13,849 bases of DNA from an uncultured Caulobacteraceae bacterium (GCA_946482375.1 CAMLRH010000034.1:1-13849), one strand, 5' to 3'. Shown: positions 1 to 8,990, numbered from the stretch's first letter. The notes: generated from the sequence alone by a model not told the origin. Numbers and translations: made by a program.

Positions 1-1
1 A

Positions 2-1213
2 ATGGACTTCAACGACACACCCGAAGAAGCCGCCTTCCGCGAAAAGGCCCGTGGCTGGCTGGCCGACAACGCCGCCAACCACAAGGCTACCAGCGCCAAC
101 GGCCGCCGGCCCAACAGCCCCGAGCACATGGCTGCCGCCAAGGAGTGGCAGACCAAGAAGGCCGAGGCTGGTTTCGCCTGCATCACCTGGCCCAAGGAGT
201 GGGGCGGGGGCGGCGGCACGCCGATCCAGTCGGTCATCTTCAACCAGGAAGAAGCCAAGGCCGGCGTCAACTACGGCTACTTCACCATCGGCCTTGGCAT
301 GTGCGTGCCGACGGTGATGGCCTTCTCCAACGAGGACACCAAGAAGCGCTTCGTCGGCCCGGCCGTACGCGGCGAGGAAATCTGGTGCCAGCTGTTCTCC
401 GAACCGGCCGGTGGCTCTGACGTGGCGGCGGCGCGGACCCGCGCCATCAAGGACGGCGACGAGTGGGTGATCAACGGCCAGAAGGTCTGGACCACCGGCG
501 CCCAGTACTCCGACTACGGCATCCTGCTCGTCCGCACCGACCCCGACGTGCCCAAGCACAAGGGCCTGACCATGTTCTGGATCGACATGCACGATCCGGC
601 CGTGGAGGTCCGCCCGATCCACCAGATGAGCGGCGGCTCGGAGTTCAACGAGGTCTACTTCACCGACCTGCGCGTCAAGGACAGCCAGCGGCTCGGCGAA
701 GTGGGGCAGGGCTGGCAGGTGGCGCTGGTCACGCTGATGAACGAGCGCCTGGCCGTCGGCGGCTCGGCGGGCCCGGACTACAAGCTGGTTATGGACCTCG
801 CGCGCCAGCTCGGCACGATGAAGGACCAGTCGCTGCGCGAGAAGCTGGCCGACTGGTACGTCGCCTCTGAAGGTCTGAAGCTGACCCGCTTCCGCGCCAT
901 GACGGCGCTGTCGCGCGGTCAGACGCCGGGGCCGGAAAGCTCCATCGGCAAGATCATCTCGGCTAACCAGATGCAGGACATGGCCAACAGCGCCCTGGAG
1001 GCCGAGGACCAGTACGGGATCATCAACGACCCCGCGCTGGCGCCGCTCGAAGCCGCGTTCCAGCAGAGCCTGATGTGGGCGCCGGGCCTTCGCATCGCCG
1101 GGGGCACCGACGAAATCCTGAAGAACATCATCGCCGAGCGGGTGCTTGGCCTGCCAGGCGATGTCCGCGTCGACAAGGACGTGGCGTTCAAGGACATGCC
1201 GACGGGGCGGTAA
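2..1213 (+). CDS. Acyl-CoA dehydrogenase family flavoprotein
   Basis: A 403-aa FAD-dependent enzyme that should introduce an alpha-beta double bond into an acyl-CoA and pass electrons to ETF. The N-terminal helical domain is about residues 5-125. The flavin/substrate beta-domain signature LFSEPAGGSD is at 131-140 and VWTTGA at 162-167. The C-terminal helical domain ends with IAGGTDEIL at 365-373. The usual C-terminal catalytic Glu (medium-chain type, YEG) is replaced by Gly367. Glu248 in NERL lies where isovaleryl- and long-chain enzymes carry theirs, so it is the candidate base. The start at base 2 gives a typical family N-terminus (MDFNDTPEEAAFR), but only one upstream base is visible, so a longer N-terminus cannot be excluded. 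Substrate (fatty acid, branched chain, steroid or terpenoid side chain) cannot be told. The family is very confident; the start is moderately so. Confidence 0.93.
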   Translation: MDFNDTPEEAAFREKARGWLADNAANHKATSANGRRPNSPEHMAAAKEWQTKKAEAGFACITWPKEWGGGGGTPIQSVIFNQEEAKAGVNYGYFTIGLGMCVPTVMAFSNEDTKKRFVGPAVRGEEIWCQLFSEPAGGSDVAAARTRAIKDGDEWVINGQKVWTTGAQYSDYGILLVRTDPDVPKHKGLTMFWIDMHDPAVEVRPIHQMSGGSEFNEVYFTDLRVKDSQRLGEVGQGWQVALVTLMNERLAVGGSAGPDYKLVMDLARQLGTMKDQSLREKLADWYVASEGLKLTRFRAMTALSRGQTPGPESSIGKIISANQMQDMANSALEAEDQYGIINDPALAPLEAAFQQSLMWAPGLRIAGGTDEILKNIIAERVLGLPGDVRVDKDVAFKDMPTGR

Positions 1214-1218
1214 CAGAA

Positions 1219-1257
1219 CCCCTCTCCCTCGAGGGGAGAGGGGCAGGGGTGAGGGTG
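1219..1257 (+). repeat. Hairpin repeat, family A, copy 1
   Basis: A 39-bp element whose first 25 bases form a perfect 10-bp stem (CCCCTCTCCC paired with GGGAGAGGGG) around a TCGAG loop, followed by a GGGGTGAGGGTG tail. It begins 5 bases after the acyl-CoA dehydrogenase stop codon. It matches the copy at 1331-1369 in inverted orientation at 33 of 39 positions. This type of palindromic intergenic repeat is common in GC-rich proteobacteria. Confidence 0.85.
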
Positions 1258-1330
1258 TAGCCGCTGAGATGAGGTGAAGGGCTTAGGTGGGCTCGGCGCC
1301 TCAAGCGCCTGCCTTTCCACTCGTTGCACT

Positions 1331-1369
1331 CACCCTCATCCCAACCCTTCTCCCATCGAGGGAGAAGGG
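1331..1369 (-). repeat. Hairpin repeat, family A, copy 2 (inverted)
   Basis: Inverted partner of the element at 1219-1257. The perfect 10-bp stem runs 1345-1369 with loop ATCGA. Compared with copy 1, one C-G stem pair has become T-A, a compensatory change. On the + strand the stem is followed by CTTTT (1370-1374), so it may also act as a weak intrinsic terminator for the acyl-CoA dehydrogenase. It ends just before the stop codon of the convergent CBS gene. Between the two copies I see only a small 5-bp hairpin near 1295-1309. Confidence 0.85.
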
Positions 1370-1372
1370 CTT

Positions 1373-1801
1373 TTACTGCAGGTTATTGCCGCCCGGCTGG
1401 CTGACCTCTTCCAGCACGTCGCCGGCCTTGGAGGGCGGCGACTGGCGGGCGAGGTCGCCCAGCGAGACAATGCCGACCAGTTCCTTGTCGCGGTTGACGA
1501 CGGGGATGCGGCGGATCTGGCCGGTGGCCATCTTGTCGCAAACCTCGGTCAGGTCGTCGTCGTCGAAGCAGTATTCGACGTCGGACGTCATCACCTGGGC
1601 CACGCTGGTGTCGGGGCCCAGGCCCTTGGCCAGCGCGCGGACGACGATGTCGCGGTCGGTGACGATGCCCTGCAGGCGGCGGCCGTCGCAGACGGGCAGG
1701 GAGCCCGCGTCGATGCGGGCCATGGTCTCGGCGGCCTCGCGCAGGGTGGTTTCAGGACGGGCGACCTCGACGTCGCGCGTCATCATCTCGGAAATCTTCA
1801 T
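1373..1801 (-). CDS. Tandem CBS-domain protein
   Basis: A 142-aa soluble protein made almost entirely of a CBS pair. The first CBS domain is about residues 7-62, including SLPVCDGRRLQGIVTDRDIV, and the second about 72-128, including RRIPVVNRDKELVGIVSLGDL. Such pairs form a Bateman module that binds adenosyl nucleotides (AMP, ATP, SAM or NADH) and usually regulates a partner. No fused catalytic or membrane domain is present, so the partner is unknown. The ATG start is supported by GGAGGA six bases upstream. The gene is divergent from the phosphate cluster and convergent with the acyl-CoA dehydrogenase. Stand-alone CBS pairs of this length are common in Alphaproteobacteria, often linked to stress or redox sensing. 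The family is certain, the role is not. Confidence 0.93.
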   Translation of the reverse strand: MKISEMMTRDVEVARPETTLREAAETMARIDAGSLPVCDGRRLQGIVTDRDIVVRALAKGLGPDTSVAQVMTSDVEYCFDDDDLTEVCDKMATGQIRRIPVVNRDKELVGIVSLGDLARQSPPSKAGDVLEEVSQPGGNNLQ

Positions 1802-1871
1802 GGGCGGTCCTCCGGCTCGCTAGCTAAGCCGATAGAACCCTTCAGGCGCCCGCGTGTTCCGGCTTGGCGGA

Positions 1872-1889
1872 CCGTCACAAAACCTTCAC
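1872..1889 (+). promoter_or_regulatory. Candidate PHO box (PhoB site)
   Basis: CCGTCAC-AAAA-CCTTCAC: two 7-bp direct repeats spaced by 4 bp, the 11-bp-period architecture of a PhoB site (consensus CTGTCAT-N4-CTGTCAT). It lies in the 161-bp divergent region between the CBS and DUF47 genes, 73 bp before the DUF47 ATG. In Sinorhizobium meliloti, as I recall, PhoB represses the equivalent orfA-pit operon when phosphate is limiting, so a repressing site is plausible here. The architecture is seen directly; binding is inferred. Confidence 0.5.
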
Positions 1890-1907
1890 AAGCAGCGCCG
1901 TGGGTTT

Positions 1908-1934
1908 GTGACAGAACTGCTGCGGTTTCGTGAC
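1908..1934 (-). promoter_or_regulatory. Paired GTGAC motifs, possible further PhoB half-sites
   Basis: GTGAC occurs at 1908-1912 and again at 1930-1934, exactly 22 bp apart (two 11-bp turns). Each is preceded by a TTT run. On the minus strand these read TGTCACA and CGTCACG, resembling PHO half-sites with the middle repeat degenerate. They lie just upstream of the DUF47 start, between it and the better 7-4-7 repeat. Weak evidence. Confidence 0.25.
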
Positions 1935-1962
1935 GATTCCGCCGCCGCTGGGGACGGGAAAG

Positions 1963-2610
1963 ATGCTGAGTTGGTTCCAGGCCTTAATGCCCAAGGAAGG
2001 GCGCTTCTTCGAGCTGTTCCGGCGTCATACCGAGACGCTGGTAAAGGGCGCCGACGCCCTGCGGCATCTGCTCGACGGAGGGCCGGACGTACCGAAGTGG
2101 TGCGACGAGGTCAGCCGTCACGAGAACGACGCCGACCAGGTCACCCGCGAGGTGCTGACCGAGGTTGGCCGCACCTTCATCACGCCCTTCGACCGCGGCC
2201 ACATCCAGGCGCTGACCACCACCATGGATGACGCCATCGACCAGATGCAGAAGACGGCCAAGGCGGTCACCCTGTTCGAGCAGCGCGAGTTCACCGACGA
2301 GATGCGGGCCATGGCCGACATCATCGTCAAGACCTCGCACCTGACCGTTGAGCTGGTCGACGGACTGGCCAGCCTGCGCAAGAATTCCGCGCAGATCACC
2401 AGCCTCGCCATGCAGATCACGGCGCTGGAGGAGGAGGCGGACCACCTCTACGACGCCGGCATGAAGGCGTTGTTCGTCCGCGCCCGCGATAGCGGCGCCG
2501 CGCTCGACTACATGGTCGGGGCCGAGATCTACGATCATCTGGAGAAGGTGGTCGACCGCTTCGAGGACGTGGCCAACCGCGTCTCGACCGTCCTCATCGA
2601 GCACATGTAG
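1963..2610 (+). CDS. DUF47 / PhoU-like phosphate transport regulator
   Basis: A 215-aa all-helical protein of the DUF47 (PhoU-like) family, the usual partner of Pit permeases, thought to modulate transport. PhoU-type acidic metal-binding motifs are visible: ENDAD at 54-58, DDAID at 89-93 and EEEADHLYD at 156-164. No signal peptide or membrane segment, so it is cytoplasmic and probably associates with the Pit protein at the membrane. The ATG at 1963 (MLSWFQALMPKEGRFFELF) is chosen over an in-frame GTG at 1930 because it gives the family-typical N-terminus and follows a purine-rich GGGACGGGAAAG. The pit start lies 14 bases after its stop, so the two are almost certainly co-transcribed. A PHO-box-like sequence lies upstream. 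Confidence 0.92.
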   Translation: MLSWFQALMPKEGRFFELFRRHTETLVKGADALRHLLDGGPDVPKWCDEVSRHENDADQVTREVLTEVGRTFITPFDRGHIQALTTTMDDAIDQMQKTAKAVTLFEQREFTDEMRAMADIIVKTSHLTVELVDGLASLRKNSAQITSLAMQITALEEEADHLYDAGMKALFVRARDSGAALDYMVGAEIYDHLEKVVDRFEDVANRVSTVLIEHM

Positions 2611-2624
2611 GCCGGGACGCTTCC

Positions 2625-3623
2625 GTGGACCCGTTCTACATCCTGGTCTTCCTGATCGCCGTCGCGCTCGCGTTCGACTTCCTGAACGGCATGCACGACG
2701 CGGCGAACTCCATCGCCACCATCGTCGCCACGCGGGTCCTGCCGCCCCAGTGGGCGGTGGGCTGGGCGGCCTTCTTCAACTTCATCGCCTTCCTGGTCTT
2801 CGGCCTGCACGTCGCCAACACCATCGGGAAGGGTCTGATCGAGCCCAGCGTCATCACCGACGCGGTCATATTCGGCGCGCTCATGGGCGCCATCAGCTGG
2901 AACGTCATCACCTGGCTGCTGGGCATTCCCTCATCCAGTTCGCACGCGCTGATCGGCGGGCTGATCGGGGCGGGGATAACCAGGGCCGGCTTCGACGCGG
3001 TGATCTGGAGCGGCTTCACCAAGACCGCCCTGGCCATCGTCGGCTCGCCGCTCACTGGCTTCATCCTGGCCATGATCCTCGTGCTGCTCGTCTCATGGCT
3101 GTTCGTGCGGTCGAACCCGCAGTTCGGGGACAAGGTCTTCCGCCGCCTGCAGTTCGTCTCCGCCTCGCTCTACTCGCTGGGCCACGGCGGCAACGACGCC
3201 CAGAAGACCATGGGCATCATCATGGCCCTGCTGATCTCGCGCGGAGAGATGGGGGCCGACGCCGCCGTGCCGTTCTGGGTAGTGATCACCTGCCAGGCCG
3301 CCATTGCGCTCGGCACCCTGACGGGCGGCTGGCGGATCGTTCACACAATGGGATCGAAGATCACGCGCCTGTCGTCGATGCAGGGCTTTTGCGCCGAGAC
3401 CGGTGGGGCGATCACCCTGTTCGCGGCCACCCACTTCGGCATTCCCGTCTCGACCACCCACACCATCACCGGCGCGATCGTCGGCGTCGGGGCCTCGCGG
3501 CGGGCGAGCGCGGTGCGGTGGAACATCGCCGGGCGGATCGTCATCGCCTGGGTAGTGACCATTCCCGCGGCGGCGGCGATGGCGGCCGGCTTCTACTGGC
3601 TGGCCACGCTGTTCGGCCTCTGA
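2625..3623 (+). CDS. pit: Pit-family inorganic phosphate transporter
   Basis: A 332-aa inner-membrane permease of the PHO4/Pit family, a low-affinity importer of phosphate (as metal-phosphate) driven by proton symport. The internal inverted duplication is clear. The N-terminal half has NGMHDAAN at 21-28 and GIPSSSSHALIGG at 100-112; the C-terminal half has GHGGNDAQK at 186-194 and GIPVSTTHTITGA at 272-284. Many hydrophobic helices are visible. The length suits the short bacterial Pit proteins. It starts with GTG after a weak GGGACG; no better start was seen, and the N-terminus DPFYILVFLIAVALAFDFLNG is family-like. It follows the DUF47 gene, the standard arrangement. Its stop is followed after two bases by the NUDIX gene start, so translation is probably coupled. 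Confidence 0.95.
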   Translation: MDPFYILVFLIAVALAFDFLNGMHDAANSIATIVATRVLPPQWAVGWAAFFNFIAFLVFGLHVANTIGKGLIEPSVITDAVIFGALMGAISWNVITWLLGIPSSSSHALIGGLIGAGITRAGFDAVIWSGFTKTALAIVGSPLTGFILAMILVLLVSWLFVRSNPQFGDKVFRRLQFVSASLYSLGHGGNDAQKTMGIIMALLISRGEMGADAAVPFWVVITCQAAIALGTLTGGWRIVHTMGSKITRLSSMQGFCAETGGAITLFAATHFGIPVSTTHTITGAIVGVGASRRASAVRWNIAGRIVIAWVVTIPAAAAMAAGFYWLATLFGL

Positions 3624-3625
3624 CG

Positions 3626-4039
3626 ATGGGCAAGGGCTCGGTCCAGTACGCGGCCTTGCCCTGGAGGGTGCGCGACGGCGCGGTGGAGGTCCTGCTGATC
3701 ACCTCCTCGAACGGCCGCTGGATCATCCCAAAAGGCTGGCCGATGGAGGGCAAGGCCCCGCACGAGGCGGCAGCACAGGAAGCCTGGGAGGAAGCCGGCG
3801 TCCGCGGCGAGGTTTCACCGCGATCCGTCGGCGTCTTCCACTTCGACAAGGCGAGGAAGAGCGGCGCCGTCAAACACCTGGAAGCCCAGGTCTTCCCGCT
3901 TACCGTCGCCGAGGAGGCCGCCGACTGGCCGGAGGCCGGCCGGCGCGAACGGCGGTGGCTCGACCAGGTCGAAGCCGCCGCCGCCGTGCCGTATGCCGAG
4001 CTCTCGGCGTTGCTGGCCGCCTTCAGCCCTACTCGTTGA
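3626..4039 (+). CDS. NUDIX hydrolase, diphosphoinositol-phosphohydrolase-like
   Basis: A 137-aa single-domain NUDIX protein. The NUDIX box spans G37 to V59 (G37, E52, E55, E56, G58, V59). The three metal-binding glutamates of the REUxEE part are present. Two consensus scaffold positions differ: Lys43 for Glu and Gln51 for Arg. The IIPKGWPMEGK lead-in resembles a NUDIX subgroup related to diphosphoinositol polyphosphate or Ap(n)A hydrolases. The substrate is probably a nucleoside or inositol pyrophosphate, or polyphosphate, but cannot be read from sequence. The ATG is two bases after the pit stop, so it should be in the phosphate operon, which fits a role in phosphate turnover. Its last 11 bases overlap the 3' end of the convergent vWA gene. 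Confidence 0.9.
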   Translation: MGKGSVQYAALPWRVRDGAVEVLLITSSNGRWIIPKGWPMEGKAPHEAAAQEAWEEAGVRGEVSPRSVGVFHFDKARKSGAVKHLEAQVFPLTVAEEAADWPEAGRRERRWLDQVEAAAAVPYAELSALLAAFSPTR

Positions 4040-5822
4040 CGCTGCGGCCCTCGCGGGCGGCGCGGACAAGGCGGACGAACTCGGCGCGCAGTCCGTACTC
4101 GTCGCGGCCACGGGCGTTCTGGGCCATGCGCTCGATGTCGTCCCAGCCGTACCAGTCCTCCATCCAGGCATCGTGGCGCAGCTTCTGGCCGAAGCCCGCC
4201 ACCGCCATGGCCCAGCGGGTGGACTCCGGCGCGGTCTCGACCGTGCGCATGTCCCGCGCGGTGATCGGCTGGCTCATCAGCAGCGAGGACTTCTCGCCCG
4301 GCAGCTTGTAGCGGACCTTCAGGTGGGCGAACTCGCCGGAGACGTCGGGCCTGGAGTCCGGCGCGAACTGGCGGCGCGGCTGGTAGCGCAGCGGATCGCT
4401 GGAGGGCGCGCCGCCGGCCAGCGCCACTTCATAGAGCGCCGTCACCGACGCCCCCGCGCCGACCTCGCCCGCATCGACGCGATCGTTGTTGAAGTCCTCG
4501 CGGTTCAGCATCCGGGTTTCGTAGCCGATCAGCCGGTACTCGCTGACCACGGCCGGGTTGAACTCGACCTGGATCTTCACGTCGTCGGCGATGGGGAACA
4601 GCGACGAGGAGAAGTCGTCGCGGAACACCTTCCGGCCCTCGTCCAGCGTGTCGATATAGGCGGCCGCGCCGTTCCCCGCCTGGGCCAGGGTCTGCATCAT
4701 CACGTCGTTGTAGTTGCCGCGGCCAAAGCCATAGACCGACAGGTAGACGCCGGTCTTGCGCTTCTGGGCGACGAAGTCCTCCAGCTTCTCCGGATCGGCA
4801 ACGCCGACGTTGAAGTCGCCGTCGGTGAGCAGGATGACCCGGTTCACCGCCCCCTTGCGGAAGTTCTGCTCGGCCAACGCGTAGGCCAGCGCCAAGCCTT
4901 CGCCGCCAGCCGTCGAGCCGCCGGAGTGCAGAGCGCCAAGGGCGCACCGCATGCGGACCTTGTCGCGGCCGGTCGTGGGAGCCAGCACGGCGCCGGCCGA
5001 CCCGGCGTAGGCGACCATCGAGACGCGGTCCTGGGGCCGAAGCTGGCTGATCAGGATGTCCAGCGCGCGCTTGGCGAGCGGCAGCCGGTCCGGGCCCGAC
5101 ATCGAGCCCGAGGTGTCGATCAGGAAGACGAGGTTCAGTGGCGGCTGTTCGGTCTTCGGGATCTCGTAGCCCTGCAGCCCGATGTGGATGATGTGCCGGT
5201 CCTTGGCCCAGGGGGAAGGCACGACGGCCGTCGTCGCGCGGAATGGTTCGCTGGTGTTGCGCGGGGCTTCGTAGGCGTAGTCGAAATAGTTGATCAGCTC
5301 CTCGACCCGCACGGCGTCGGCGGGCGGCGTCTGGCCGTCGCTGAGGAAGCGGCGGACGTTCGAATAGGACGCGGTGTCGACGTCGATGGAGAAGGTCGAG
5401 ACCGGCTCCTCGGCCACCCGCTTGATGGGGTTGGACTCGACGTCGCGATAGCGGTCGCGCTCGATCGTCCCCGGCGGCGGGCCGTAGGGGTAGCGGCCTT
5501 TCGCTATTTCCGCCCGCGCCTGCCCGGTGACGGCGAGCGCATCGGCGGGGGCGGCCATCAGCGGAACGGGCGGGGGCGCTGGCGGAGGCGGCGAGGGGAC
5601 GACGCCCGGCATGGGCCTACGCAGCGCCTGCGCAGGCGCACCTCGGTAATACTCCTCCTCGTAGGCGGGTTCGGCGTAGCCCAGCGCCCGGCAGACGTCT
5701 GCCGAGGGCGTCGGCCCCGGCTCCGGAAGCGGTGGAATGGCGGAAGCGGGCGCGGCTGAGCCGGCCACCAGGCCGGCGAGCGCGCAAAGGCTCACGCGGC
5801 GAAACAGTGCAAGCGCGGACAT
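4029..5822 (-). CDS. Exported von Willebrand factor A protein, YfbK type
   Basis: A 597-aa protein with an export signal at residues 1-28 (hydrophobic core, cleavage after ASA), giving a periplasmic or surface location. A Pro-rich low-complexity linker follows at about 71-95. Next come the YfbK-type N-terminal domain, about 122-215 (SNPIKRVAEEPVSTFSIDVD, YSNVRRFL), and the vWA domain, about 230-410, with an intact MIDAS DTSGS at 236-240, a Thr near 304 and TDGD at 333-336. A C-terminal DUF3520-like domain, about 420-595, completes it. The family is named for E. coli YfbK; the MIDAS predicts metal-dependent ligand binding, but the partner is unknown. The ATG is chosen because GGGAGGA sits seven bases upstream and it places the signal peptide at the N-terminus; a longer frame to 5936 has neither. 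Confidence 0.92.
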   Translation of the reverse strand: MSALALFRRVSLCALAGLVAGSAAPASAIPPLPEPGPTPSADVCRALGYAEPAYEEEYYRGAPAQALRRPMPGVVPSPPPPAPPPVPLMAAPADALAVTGQARAEIAKGRYPYGPPPGTIERDRYRDVESNPIKRVAEEPVSTFSIDVDTASYSNVRRFLSDGQTPPADAVRVEELINYFDYAYEAPRNTSEPFRATTAVVPSPWAKDRHIIHIGLQGYEIPKTEQPPLNLVFLIDTSGSMSGPDRLPLAKRALDILISQLRPQDRVSMVAYAGSAGAVLAPTTGRDKVRMRCALGALHSGGSTAGGEGLALAYALAEQNFRKGAVNRVILLTDGDFNVGVADPEKLEDFVAQKRKTGVYLSVYGFGRGNYNDVMMQTLAQAGNGAAAYIDTLDEGRKVFRDDFSSSLFPIADDVKIQVEFNPAVVSEYRLIGYETRMLNREDFNNDRVDAGEVGAGASVTALYEVALAGGAPSSDPLRYQPRRQFAPDSRPDVSGEFAHLKVRYKLPGEKSSLLMSQPITARDMRTVETAPESTRWAMAVAGFGQKLRHDAWMEDWYGWDDIERMAQNARGRDEYGLRAEFVRLVRAAREGRSVNE

Positions 5823-5929
5823 GTTCGGTCCTCCCAACCGATGCCATCCCCGTCCCCGAGAAATGGTCGCGCTTGATTGAAGGCGGATTTTCGGCGGGAC
5901 CGCGGCGTTTCCCGGACGGGGGCGACGCC

Positions 5930-5958
5930 TTGGCAATCGGCGTCCGCACCGCTACATC
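5930..5958 (+). promoter_or_regulatory. Predicted housekeeping promoter for ettA
   Basis: TTGGCAA (5930-5936), 14 bases, then GCTACATC (5951-5958). This matches the Caulobacter vegetative promoter pattern TTGACGS-N10-14-GCTANAWC: the -10 fits at every position and the -35 has mismatches. Transcription would start near 5965, leaving a leader of roughly 35 bases before the ettA ATG at 6000. Confidence 0.55.
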
Positions 5959-5999
5959 CGGCCCGACTTTTCCTCACAACGAGCGAGCATCCGCGCCCC

Positions 6000-7667
<1,668 letters not shown>

Positions 7668-7705
7668 GGCATGATTGGTGACGGGGGGCTGAACGGAGAC
7701 GCCCG

Positions 7706-8653
7706 ATGACCAAGCCCACCGTCCTTCTGTCCCACGAGATGCTGCTGCCGCTGCAGGCGACGCTGGAGCCCGCGTATACGGTGCTGCGGCTGTGGGACTA
7801 CCCGGACCGGCTGGCCTTCGTGGAGGGGCCCGGCAGGCAGGTGCAGGCGATCGTCCACGCGGGCGAGGTCAAGCTGGAGCGCGACCTGCTGGCGGAGATG
7901 TCGAAGCTCGGCCTCATCGCCTGCGTCAGCGTCGGCTACGACGGCGTCGACGTCCCCTGGTGCAAGGCGCACGGGATCGCGGTGACCCATTCCATCGGCC
8001 TGAACGCCGACGACGTGGCCGATCATGCGGTGGGTTCGCTGATCGCGGTCTGGCGCGGGATCGTCGAGGGCGACCGGCGGCTGCGCGCCGGCAAATGGAC
8101 CCATTCGGACCGCATGCGGCCCAGGCCGTCGCTGCGCGGGAAGTGCGCCGGCGTCGTTGGGCTCGGACACATCGGCGAGGCGGTGGCGCGTAGGCTCGAT
8201 ACGATGGGCATGATCGTGCGCTGGTGGGGCCCCAACCCCAAGCCGGACACCGCCTGGCCGCGCACACGAAACCTGCTGACCCTGGCCCGGGAATCGGACG
8301 TGCTGGTGGTCTGCTGCCGGGCCGATGCGTCCAATCGCGACCTGATCAACGCCGAAGTCATCGAGGCGCTGGGCCCGCGCGGGTGCCTGGTGAATGTGGC
8401 GAGGGGATCGCTGGTAGACGAAGCCGCGCTGATCGCGGCGCTGAAGTCGGGTGAGCTCGGGATGGCGGCGCTCGATGTCTACGAGACCGAGCCGACGCCG
8501 CCGTCACGCTGGAGCGATGTGCCCAATACGGTGCTGACGCCGCACATGGCCGGCGGCACGCTGGAGAGCATCCCGCTGATGGTCGCTCAGACCTTGGAGA
8601 ATTTGCGCCGGTTCTTTCACGGCGAACCGCTGGCCACGCCGGTGGCAGCCTGA
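7706..8653 (+). CDS. D-isomer-specific 2-hydroxyacid dehydrogenase (glyoxylate/hydroxypyruvate reductase-like)
   Basis: A 315-aa NAD(P)-dependent oxidoreductase interconverting a 2-keto acid and a D-2-hydroxy acid. The Rossmann motif GLGHIG is at 152-157. Catalytic residues are Arg233 (NVARGSLVD), Glu262 (DVYETEP) and His280 (LTPHMAGG). The region after the second Rossmann strand (RWWGPNPKP, 172-180) lacks the usual acidic residue and carries a Lys, which leans toward NADP(H). The ATG has GGAG seven bases upstream. It starts 38 bases after ettA with no clear terminator between, so read-through is possible, though no functional link is obvious. Glyoxylate/hydroxypyruvate reductase or 2-ketogluconate reductase are the likeliest activities; sequence alone does not choose. 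Confidence 0.9.
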   Translation: MTKPTVLLSHEMLLPLQATLEPAYTVLRLWDYPDRLAFVEGPGRQVQAIVHAGEVKLERDLLAEMSKLGLIACVSVGYDGVDVPWCKAHGIAVTHSIGLNADDVADHAVGSLIAVWRGIVEGDRRLRAGKWTHSDRMRPRPSLRGKCAGVVGLGHIGEAVARRLDTMGMIVRWWGPNPKPDTAWPRTRNLLTLARESDVLVVCCRADASNRDLINAEVIEALGPRGCLVNVARGSLVDEAALIAALKSGELGMAALDVYETEPTPPSRWSDVPNTVLTPHMAGGTLESIPLMVAQTLENLRRFFHGEPLATPVAA

Positions 8654-8667
8654 GCGGGAGACGAGGC

Positions 8668-8694
8668 GGGGCGAGCCGTCGGGTGGCTCGCCCC
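8668..8694. terminator. Strong hairpin between convergent genes (candidate bidirectional terminator)
   Basis: A perfect 10-bp stem, GGGGCGAGCC with GGCTCGCCCC, around a 7-base loop. It starts 14 bases after the dehydrogenase stop and ends 8 bases from the stop of the opposite-strand small protein gene. No T-run follows on either strand, so it is not a classic intrinsic terminator. It may still end or stabilise both transcripts. Confidence 0.5.
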
Positions 8695-8702
8695 TCGGCT
8701 CG

Positions 8703-8939
8703 TCAGCTGGCAGCAGCTTCGGTGGCCGGAGCTTCTTCCGCGGCCGGAGCGGCGGCGGGGGCAGCTTCCGCGGCGGGAGCCGCTTCTTCAGCAGCCGGAG
8801 CGGCAGCTTCAGCGGCAGGGGCGGCTTCGGCGGCAGCCGGAGCAGCTTCAGCCGCCGGGGCGGTTTCTTCAGCGAACGCCGGCGCGGCGGCCAGCAGCAG
8901 GGCGGCCGAGGCGCCCGCGAGGATGGTTTGGAAGGTCAT
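8703..8939 (-). CDS. Small exported Ala/Glu/Pro-rich repeat protein
   Basis: A 78-aa protein with a clear signal peptide (MTFQTILAGASAALLLAAAPAFA, cleavage after AFA at about residue 23). The mature chain of about 55 residues consists only of Ala, Glu and Pro with two Thr and a final Ser, as imperfect AAEAAP-like units. No Cys, aromatic or Lys/Arg residues remain after the signal, so it is acidic, probably unfolded, and periplasmic or secreted. The ATG at 8939 is preferred over a GTG at 8951, because AGGAG lies 11 bases before the ATG but overlaps the GTG. I recognise no family. Similar short exported Ala-rich proteins occur in Caulobacterales and may simply expand and contract by repeat slippage. 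That it is a gene rests on the signal peptide, ribosome binding site and candidate promoter. Confidence 0.7.
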   Translation of the reverse strand: MTFQTILAGASAALLLAAAPAFAEETAPAAEAAPAAAEAAPAAEAAAPAAEEAAPAAEAAPAAAPAAEEAPATEAAAS

Positions 8940-8963
8940 GGTCCGTTTCACTCCTACGCCCCC

Positions 8964-8990
8964 ACTTTAGCGCGACGGGCGGCCGCACAA
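8964..8990 (-). promoter_or_regulatory. Candidate promoter for the small exported protein
   Basis: On the minus strand, TTGTGCG (8990-8984), 12 bases, then GCTAAAGT (8971-8964). The -10 matches 6 of 8 positions of the Caulobacter GCTANAWC pattern and the -35 is weak. It sits about 25 bases before the ATG at 8939. Confidence 0.35.

Noticed and set aside
1274..1933. Open frame on the + strand opposite the CBS gene
   Set aside because: Shadow of the CBS reading frame, starting inside the repeat region, without a ribosome binding site or domain.
3993..5759. Long open frame antisense to the vWA gene (588 codons)
   Set aside because: Low-complexity Arg/Gly/Val/Asp composition typical of shadow frames. 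The opposite strand has a signal peptide, MIDAS and a good ribosome binding site.
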